Origin: Chitinophagales bacterium
GTDB lineage: Bacteria > Bacteroidota > Bacteroidia > Chitinophagales > UBA10324
Length of the DNA stretch: 12,909 nucleotides
Reading direction: 5' to 3'
Assembly (NCBI GenBank): GCA_026786335.1
Contig: JAJAYG010000369.1
Span: forward strand, 1-12,909
Below are positions 7,964 to 12,909 of this stretch, in pieces. Each line of letters opens with the position of its first letter. Positions within the stretch are counted from its first letter, which is position 1. The position numbers and the translations under genes were made by a program. Below the pieces are notes generated by a model, which ran no database searches, had not been told where the DNA came from, and saw nothing but the letters and a program-made list of their open reading frames with translations.

Positions 7964-9297
7964 TTATTAATTACTCTGCAATCCTGATATTCAGGTGCAA
8001 CAAAAATGTAAGACTTTTCAATTCGCTCATTGATCCAATTGGTAATTGCAACCAATTGTTTTTCCTGCAATGCCATCTGTTGAATTTTATCATAATCATC
8101 TTTGAGATTGGCTTGATGTGGTTTTGTTCGGGATTTAAGATATATGATTCTGAAACCGGTTTCATCTCTTTTTGTTCTGAAAACAATTGGCCTTGTGATG
8201 GCACCTACCTGCAACGTATCAGTTGCTGGAACCAATGACTGATCAAATGTTCCTAAATCTGAAGCTTCAAATTGATTACTGCCGTTATTCGGGTTTTGAA
8301 GCATTCCTCCATTATTTTTTGAGTCTTCATCTTCACTGAATTTATTTACTGCCAATGAAAATGAGTATCGGCCCGACTGAATTAAATCATAAGTACTGTC
8401 AGCCAATTTTCCTGCTTTAGAAATATCGTAAGATGTAATTTTTGGTTTAATAAGAATGTGACGCACATTTATTTTATCGCCTCTTCTTTCAATCAATTGA
8501 ATGATGTGAAATCCAAAAGCTGATTCAACCACATCAGAAATATCATTTGGTTTTTTTAAACCATAGGCTGCTGCTTCAAAATTTTCATCCAGTTCCCCTC
8601 GGTTTACAAATCCGAGTTCTCCGCCATTCTCGGCGCTGCCGGGATCATCGGAATATGCACTTGCAAGTGAAGCAAAGTTTTCTCCGTTTTTAACTCTTTG
8701 CAGAAATTCCTGAATTCTTTGTTTTGAATATTCACGAACCTGATCATTTACTTTGGGGTAAATAATTAATTCACCCAACTCAATTTCAGAGTTGAAATAA
8801 GGAAGACTGTCTTTAGAAAGGCCATTGAAATAATTTATCACGTCAGATGGAGTTACTTTAATATCCTTTACAATGTTTTGCCTTTCACCATTTGATAAAA
8901 GGTTATCACGTATTGGTTCACGAAACTCATCTTTAATTTCAAGGATCGACTTGCCATAATATTCTTCGAGTTTGGCTAAGCCGCCCGCCATTCCTGAGTA
9001 AGTTTTTATTCGTGAATCAAGGCTCTGCTCAACTTCCTGATCGGTTACAACCACGCTATCAAGAATTGCCTGCCTCACCATTAATTTTTCAATTAGAAAA
9101 TTGTCGAGAATCTGGCATTTCAAATCTGCCGGCACAGGTGCTGTTGATTGATAGGTGTATTGTTGGTACTGATTTTCTACTTCGCTTAATGAAATATACC
9201 TGTCATCAATAATACCCACGATCTTATCGGCAAGTTTTGGTTGTGCAACTGCGATTGAGCTAACAAAAATTGCAAAAATGTAAATTGGTGCTTTCAT
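7942..9297 (-). CDS. SurA-like periplasmic peptidyl-prolyl cis-trans isomerase
   Basis: Predicted periplasmic chaperone/isomerase of 451 residues. The signal peptide ends near AVA-QP (18/19). An N-terminal SurA-type helical domain follows (about 22-165, opening KIVGIIDDRYISLSEVE, a typical SurA start). Two parvulin domains come next: the first at about 171-272 (ELGELIIYP, FASLASAYSDDPGSAENGGELGFV, FGFHIIQLIERR), the second at about 277-390 (VRHILIKPK, KFSEDEDSKNNGGMLQ, GFRIIYLKSR). The C-terminal helix completes the SurA fold. In characterised bacteria SurA carries outer-membrane proteins through the periplasm; the same role is inferred here, possibly extended to T9SS clients. It is third in the cluster, 52 bases after the degenerate homologue, and overlaps MoxR. 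Confidence 0.94.
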   Translation of the reverse strand: MKAPIYIFAIFVSSIAVAQPKLADKIVGIIDDRYISLSEVENQYQQYTYQSTAPVPADLKCQILDNFLIEKLMVRQAILDSVVVTDQEVEQSLDSRIKTYSGMAGGLAKLEEYYGKSILEIKDEFREPIRDNLLSNGERQNIVKDIKVTPSDVINYFNGLSKDSLPYFNSEIELGELIIYPKVNDQVREYSKQRIQEFLQRVKNGENFASLASAYSDDPGSAENGGELGFVNRGELDENFEAAAYGLKKPNDISDVVESAFGFHIIQLIERRGDKINVRHILIKPKITSYDISKAGKLADSTYDLIQSGRYSFSLAVNKFSEDEDSKNNGGMLQNPNNGSNQFEASDLGTFDQSLVPATDTLQVGAITRPIVFRTKRDETGFRIIYLKSRTKPHQANLKDDYDKIQQMALQEKQLVAITNWINERIEKSYIFVAPEYQDCRVINKWINKEQ

Positions 9298-9349
9298 TAT
9301 TTTCTGTTGTAAAAATCGAACATCTTTTCTTGTCGTTCACTCTAACCTT

Positions 9350-10228
9350 TTAATTCGCTGCTTTCTCATCAATATAATTTGTAAAGTCACTATTTTTTAA
9401 TGCTTCCTCATAAATGCTTTTATGAATGCTACCAATAAAAGCCATCTTGCGTTGGTTAACGATGATGTTGGTAATTTCATTTCGTACAAAATCAATTGGA
9501 GCATCACTTCCTTTAATGCGGAAGTCAACAAAATTTATTAGAAATGCATAATTAGAATCAAGCACTTCGAGATAGGATTTGTTGAATTCGGCATTATCAA
9601 GATTAAAACGGTTAACAGGGAAAAACGCAACCAGTTCTTCTTTATTATACCAAACACTATCACTAATCGAAAACCTGATTGCATACTGGTTACAAAACCC
9701 CAAAAGTTTCGGATAGTTAAAATCATTTGTGTTTTTAATCCACTTTCTTATAGAATCAAGTTTTACTTTTTCATTGCTTTTAAGCATGATGTATTTTACT
9801 TTGGCAATGCTGTTTTTTAAATTGAAAGTTTCATTGTGCGCTGTAAAATATTTTTTTATTTCATCTTCCGAAACTGAAGTGTCTAATTTCTGACTAAGCA
9901 ATTCTTTTTCGTAAGCATAAATAAGAAGTGACTCTTTGTAATTTTTAAGGCGGTCATTCAATCGCTTTTCTTCATCGGGCAAATTATCCTCAGCATACCG
10001 AAGTAATATGTTATGCCGAATCCAGCTATCAATGTAGCTGCGCACTGCCTGTATGCTGTCTTCGGGTCTGGCTGCACGGCTGCCCACGCCGGCAAGATCT
10101 GTTTTGTAGAGGTATTTATCATATACTCTTGCCAGCGGTTCCTCTTTTGGTTTAACTGAATTTATACTGCATGAAAAGATCAATGAAGCGCAGCCACAAA
10201 AAAAAGCAGTTCTAAAAATTGATTTCAT
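9350..10228 (-). CDS. SurA/PrsA-like lipoprotein with degenerate parvulin domain
   Basis: Predicted lipoprotein of 292 residues. I chose ATG at 10228 because the longer frame to 10249 needs a TTG start and adds seven residues (MFYKVRK) ahead of an already complete lipoprotein leader, MKSIFRTAFFCGCASLIFSC. Cys20 is the likely lipidated residue. Residues about 25-130 are charged and helical (ARVYDKYLYKTDL, DSWIRHNILLRYAE), like the chaperone arm of SurA and PrsA. Residues about 140-240 keep the spacing of a parvulin domain (AKVKYIMLKS at the first strand, NYAFLINFVDFRIKG near the last). The central GG-containing loop and usual His and Phe motifs are not recognisable, so isomerase activity is doubtful. 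It sits between two intact parvulin proteins, which supports a partner or chaperone-only role. A tail of helices (DFVRNEITNIIVNQRKMAFI) follows as in SurA-type proteins. Confidence 0.85.
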   Translation of the reverse strand: MKSIFRTAFFCGCASLIFSCSINSVKPKEEPLARVYDKYLYKTDLAGVGSRAARPEDSIQAVRSYIDSWIRHNILLRYAEDNLPDEEKRLNDRLKNYKESLLIYAYEKELLSQKLDTSVSEDEIKKYFTAHNETFNLKNSIAKVKYIMLKSNEKVKLDSIRKWIKNTNDFNYPKLLGFCNQYAIRFSISDSVWYNKEELVAFFPVNRFNLDNAEFNKSYLEVLDSNYAFLINFVDFRIKGSDAPIDFVRNEITNIIVNQRKMAFIGSIHKSIYEEALKNSDFTNYIDEKAAN

Positions 10229-10335
10229 TTTTCTCACTTTGTAAAACAATTATTTTTTGTTTTTACCTGCTTGTCTTTAAGCAAGAGGAAATGAAATTTT
10301 CTTAGAACTGCTGCTAAGGACAATGCCTTAAAAAA

Positions 10336-12312
10336 TTATTTCTTAATTAAAGATTTAAATACTTGCTCATTGATTGTTACTGGATATTTCTGGCGCAATT
10401 GTGCGATCCAGTTTTTCTCCAGATTTTCCTGATAGTCGGCAACTACATAACCTTTAACTTCATTCAATGGTTTTGGAGCAGGTGGAAGTAGCTGTTCAAT
10501 GTGCATGATGCGAATTACTGAATCTGTTTTTACTGTGTAAGATTTTCCTGCTTCCCATCCTGCTTTTTCAATCTCACTGCCTTTTCCTTTTTCATAATCA
10601 TCAGTAACAATTGTAAGGTTCGATTTATCTTTCTTGTTGATCTTAGCGAGCATATCATCATTGCTCATTCCTTTTGCCTGGTATTTAGTAACCATATCAG
10701 CTACTGATTGATTCTTGGAAGTGTAAGTGGTAGTTCTTGCTTTTTCCAGACCCATGTATTTTGTTTTATTCTCATCGTAAAAAACTTTTAAACCAGTGGT
10801 GTCTTCAACTGCCTTGGTCCAAACTTTATCACTTGCCAAATCAAAAAGCAGAATACCATTCATGTATTCTTCCATTAAATCACGGAAGGGTGCATATTTT
10901 GCTTCCAGGCGTGCATCTTCAAAATTGGTAACACTTGCTGCAGTAAACTGATCATACATGTTGCGCAGCATCACTTCTTTCGAAGTTCCTTTTCCCATTG
11001 CCTTGCGCTGATTCTTTTCAATAAAATCTGCAAGGTCGGCTTGTGTAAATGATTTTGACTCGGGTGCCCACTTGGTATCGTTGAGCATAAACACAACATC
11101 TTTCATTTTAGCAACTGATGAATCATTCCAAACACCTTTTAAAATTGATGAATCAATTTTTGAGAAGAGTGCCATTTTCTTGTCGGAAAATTCGCGGAAC
11201 TGATATTCTTTCTTCAACCTGGTCACAAAACTTTGTTTAGCATGTTCTTTCCATGGTCCGCCTTCGATTTTCTTTTTAATATCATCCTTCATGGTTTCAT
11301 AAGAACCAATATTCTTTTTGCTCACTAACTTAATAATGTGCCAACCGTATTTTGTATTTACCGGTGCAGTATAATCTCCCGGTTGCTTTAATGCAAAAGC
11401 AGCATTTTCAAATTCCGAAACCATTTGACCGGTACCAAATTCTTTTAACTGTCCACCTTGTGCCGATGAAGTTTTATCCTGCGAATAAGTTTTTGCAAGA
11501 TCATCCCAGTTTGCTCCGCCTTTGAGCAAGCCATAGATGGAATCAATTTTTGCTTTTGCTTTCGCCATATCTTCATCTGTAGCTTTAGCAGGCAGTTTTA
11601 TAAAAATATGTGAAACCGTAGCCATTCCTTGCGAAGGGCGCGATTCAATAACGCGGATTAAGTGATACCCAAAATTCGTTCTCACCGGTTTGCTCATTAC
11701 ACCGGGTTTAAGATTGTAGGCAGCTTTTTCAAAAGGATAGATCACCTGCATGGCAGAGATCCAACCCAAATCACCTTTGTTTTCTTTTGCACTTGGATCG
11801 CCCGATGAGTCGGTAGCAAGTTGGTTGAAGTCGGCTTTCTTTGAAGAAAGCATCTTGCTGTAATTCATAATGCGCTTATAAGCCTTCATGGTATCGGCAG
11901 GTGAAGCATTGGGATCCATTTTTACCAAGATGTGCTCAACGTGCAATTCGGTTTGCATGCGCTTGTAACCTTCGCGAAGCAATGAAGTATCGAACATGTA
12001 AGAAGGGGTGAGCTTGCTTCTGTAAGTTTTAAATTCATTGATTACAGCAGCAGTGGTATCCATCTTCATGTCTTTCGCCTGCTTTACTTTTAACCTGAAA
12101 TTAACGTACAGCTCGAGGTAATCACGCAGTGATTTCTCCGAAAAATCTGCTTCACCACTCACATTAGTCTTCTGATAAACTTTTACAAATTCATCAGCCG
12201 ATACTTTTTCATTTCCAATAGTAAAGAGTGTGCTGTTGTTTGTTGGGGTCTGCGCATTGGCAGAGAAGAAGAGCAAGCTGCATAGAGCAATGCCCGATAA
12301 AGTTTTTTTCAT
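10336..12312 (-). CDS. PpiD-like peptidyl-prolyl cis-trans isomerase with two parvulin domains
   Basis: Predicted periplasmic foldase of 658 residues. Residues 1-20 are a signal peptide (SANA-Q), so unlike enterobacterial PpiD it is probably not membrane-anchored. An N-terminal chaperone segment (about 28-115) includes LYVNFRLKVKQAKDM, common in this family. Parvulin domain 1 spans about 122-223 (LHVEHILVKMD, DPSAKENKGDLGWIS, FGYHLIRVIESRP) and domain 2 about 230-331 (ATVSHIFIKLP, DKTSSAQGGQLKEFG, YGWHIIKLVSKK). A long helical C-terminal part (about 335-658) ends with VVADYQENLEKNWIAQLRQ, typical of the Bacteroidota PpiD-like group. It is the first gene of the cluster with a good promoter match just upstream, and 107 bases separate it from the next start. 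Confidence 0.94.
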   Translation of the reverse strand: MKKTLSGIALCSLLFFSANAQTPTNNSTLFTIGNEKVSADEFVKVYQKTNVSGEADFSEKSLRDYLELYVNFRLKVKQAKDMKMDTTAAVINEFKTYRSKLTPSYMFDTSLLREGYKRMQTELHVEHILVKMDPNASPADTMKAYKRIMNYSKMLSSKKADFNQLATDSSGDPSAKENKGDLGWISAMQVIYPFEKAAYNLKPGVMSKPVRTNFGYHLIRVIESRPSQGMATVSHIFIKLPAKATDEDMAKAKAKIDSIYGLLKGGANWDDLAKTYSQDKTSSAQGGQLKEFGTGQMVSEFENAAFALKQPGDYTAPVNTKYGWHIIKLVSKKNIGSYETMKDDIKKKIEGGPWKEHAKQSFVTRLKKEYQFREFSDKKMALFSKIDSSILKGVWNDSSVAKMKDVVFMLNDTKWAPESKSFTQADLADFIEKNQRKAMGKGTSKEVMLRNMYDQFTAASVTNFEDARLEAKYAPFRDLMEEYMNGILLFDLASDKVWTKAVEDTTGLKVFYDENKTKYMGLEKARTTTYTSKNQSVADMVTKYQAKGMSNDDMLAKINKKDKSNLTIVTDDYEKGKGSEIEKAGWEAGKSYTVKTDSVIRIMHIEQLLPPAPKPLNEVKGYVVADYQENLEKNWIAQLRQKYPVTINEQVFKSLIKK

Positions 12313-12352
12313 AGAGAGTAATGTAGGATGATTTGGTTTTTTTTAAGAGGCA

Positions 12353-12384
12353 CAAAAATATACTTTTTTAGTTAAGGGGGAAAT
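12353..12384 (-). promoter_or_regulatory. Bacteroidota-type promoter for the isomerase-MoxR cluster
   Basis: On the minus strand, TATTTTTG at 12360-12353 matches the Bacteroidota -7 consensus TAnnTTTG exactly. The expected TTG element about 19 bases further upstream appears only as TTTC near 12381-12384. A start of transcription near 12346 would give a leader of about 35 bases before the ATG at 12312. Confidence 0.5.
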
Positions 12385-12395
12385 GAAGGGTTGAT

Positions 12396-12509
12396 TCAAT
12401 TGAAAAGGTTAACGGCTTCTTTAAAAGTTTTCAAGGTTTGTATTTTGTCTGCGCCAAGTCCTTTGAGCGAGAATCGGCTTAGGGAAATGTTAATTCGTTT
12501 TTCTCTCAC
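12396..12509 (-). pseudogene. Orphan 37-codon reading frame, possible gene 3' remnant
   Basis: From GTG at 12509 a frame of 37 codons runs to TGA at 12396-12398. It begins REKRINI inside the first 170-base repeat, then leaves the repeat and reads SLKGLGADKIQTLKTFKEAV, a balanced, helix-like sequence that resembles a protein C-terminus more than random AT-rich DNA. An in-frame TAA about 50 bases upstream of the GTG blocks any longer gene. I do not recognise the protein. It may be the end of a gene cut off by the repeat expansion, or chance. Confidence 0.25.
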
Positions 12510-12660
12510 AAGTTTTTTTCCAACACGACTTTGTCCTGCTGAGTTTATCGAAGCATCATTTTAAGTGCTTCGATAAACTCAGCATAACATAAAATGTATG
12601 TGACATGTTACCGTGCCACCACCAGCTTCTTCGAAATCCTATGCTCATCATTGGTGATGG
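12491..12660. repeat. 170-base tandem repeat, unit 1
   Basis: First of three units in exact 170-base register (12491, 12661, 12831). The first 120 bases differ from unit 2 at about 7 positions, counted by hand; the last 50 differ from unit 2 at about 13. The unit contains the palindrome at 12537-12584 and ends with attggtgatgg. Confidence 0.9.
12537..12584. repeat. Perfect 19-base palindrome, REP-like
   Basis: The arm tgctgagtttatcgaagca (12537-12555) is the exact reverse complement of 12566-12584, around the 10-base loop tcattttaag. The core cttcgataaactcag resembles the widely scattered extragenic palindromes with the core CTTCGAC(A)AGCTCAG known from many bacterial genomes. It could form a stem-loop in RNA and act as a terminator or mRNA stabiliser, or serve as a mobile REP unit. 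Confidence 0.9.
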
Positions 12661-12679
12661 TAATTCGTTTTTCTCTCAT
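12608..12679 (-). pseudogene. 23-codon frame resembling a T9SS sorting-domain tail (repeat unit 1-2 junction)
   Basis: From ATG at 12679 to TAA at 12608-12610 the minus strand reads MREKR then ITITNDEHRISKKLVVAR and stops. The second part fits the final beta-hairpin of type A T9SS domains (a V/I-rich strand, polar turn, then KKLVV and stop); it aligns without gaps to the end of the sulfatase here (NVKKGGKLYTRKFTIE). The preceding GxY strand and YPNP start of a full domain are missing, so this is a remnant at best, not a working gene. Confidence 0.35.
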
Positions 12680-12830
12680 AAGTTTTTTTCCATCACGACT
12701 TTGTCCTGCTGAGATTATCGAAGCATCATTTTAAGTGCTTCGATAAACTCAGCAGGACATGAAATGTGTGTGACATGTTATTGTTCCAACATCAGCTTCT
12801 GTGAAATTTTATTCTTACGATTGGTGATGG
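12661..12830. repeat. 170-base tandem repeat, unit 2
   Basis: Second unit, in direct contact with units 1 and 3. It holds the longer palindrome at 12702-12759. Its last 50 bases carry the end of the third short minus-strand frame, which has changed many residues relative to the copy in unit 1 but kept frame and stop position. Confidence 0.9.
12702..12759. repeat. 24-base palindrome with one mismatch, REP-like
   Basis: The left arm 12702-12725 and right arm 12736-12759 pair over 24 bases with one mismatch (A at 12714), around the same 10-base loop tcattttaag as in unit 1. Its outer five base pairs (tgtcc/ggaca) are lost in unit 1, where the right side reads taaca. Confidence 0.9.
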
Positions 12831-12864
12831 TAATATGTTTTCTCTCACACTTGTTTTTTTTCAT
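12778..12864 (-). pseudogene. 28-codon frame resembling a T9SS sorting-domain tail (repeat unit 2-3 junction)
   Basis: From ATG at 12864 to TAA at 12778-12780 the minus strand reads MKKNKCERKH then ITITNRKNKISQKLMLEQ. The stop is exactly 170 bases from that of the neighbouring copy, and ITITN, IS and KL are kept while about half the other residues differ. An in-frame TGA lies a short way upstream, so it is not the end of a longer open gene within this window. Confidence 0.35.
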
Positions 12865-12909
12865 CACGACTTTATCCCTGCTAAGTTTATCGAAGCATCA
12901 TTTTATTTG
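12831..12909. repeat. 170-base tandem repeat, unit 3, cut by the window end
   Basis: Only the first 79 bases are visible. The unit starts taatatgttttctctcac and contains the left palindrome arm in changed form (tgctaagtttatcgaagca at 12879-12897). The loop diverges after tcatttta, so the right arm is either further away, lost, or outside the window. Confidence 0.75.

Noticed and set aside
10261..10335. Small inverted repeats (tgctt/aagca, cttag/ctaag) in the gap between the first two cluster genes
   Set aside because: Each has a 5-base stem, expected by chance in this composition; no U tract follows on the minus strand.
12608..12679. Similarity of ITITNDEHRISKK to the DnaK/Hsp70 segment ITITNDKGRLSKE
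   Set aside because: The match covers only about a dozen residues, lies directly before a stop codon, and the neighbouring copy (ITITNRKNKISQKL) does not keep it. The T9SS tail reading explains both copies better.
12491..12909. CRISPR array
   Set aside because: The unit is 170 bases with near-identical content throughout; there are no short repeats with unique spacers and no cas genes.

Overview
The window is AT-rich DNA (by eye roughly one third G+C) from a member of the Bacteroidota. Three things point there: a sulfatase ending in a type A sorting domain of the type IX secretion system (T9SS), genes without Shine-Dalgarno sequences, and a good match to the Bacteroidota promoter box TAnnTTTG ahead of the large peptidyl-prolyl isomerase gene. 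The class cannot be fixed from sequence alone; a gliding or polymer-degrading environmental lineage fits.

Layout. Positions 1-2149 (minus) hold most of a soluble hybrid histidine kinase with a TPR sensor region; its receiver domain runs off the window. A strong hairpin at 2248-2280 separates it from a secreted, T9SS-targeted sulfatase with two fibronectin type III domains (2316-4535, minus). A 456-base gap without a gene follows. Next is a plus-strand lipoprotein of the serine beta-lactamase/esterase family (4992-6143), which starts with TTG. It converges, 15 bases apart, on a five-gene minus-strand cluster that reads from 12312 down to 6159.

The cluster, in order of transcription, encodes a 658-residue PpiD-like peptidyl-prolyl isomerase with two parvulin domains, a SurA-like lipoprotein whose parvulin domain looks degenerate, a SurA-like periplasmic isomerase with two parvulin domains, a MoxR-family AAA+ ATPase whose start overlaps the previous stop, and a conserved exported beta-propeller protein of unknown function. 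The first three should act in the periplasm on proteins moving to the outer membrane or through T9SS. MoxR is cytoplasmic and is tied to them only by gene order and overlap. The propeller protein may be co-transcribed with them.

Upstream of the cluster (12491 to the window end) is a non-coding tract of 170-base tandem repeats. Each full unit carries a long palindrome and, on the minus strand, a short reading frame ending at a stop. The two diverged frames resemble the last beta-hairpin of a T9SS sorting domain. This tract is the least ordinary part of the window. No tRNA, rRNA, CRISPR array, transposase or integrase was seen.
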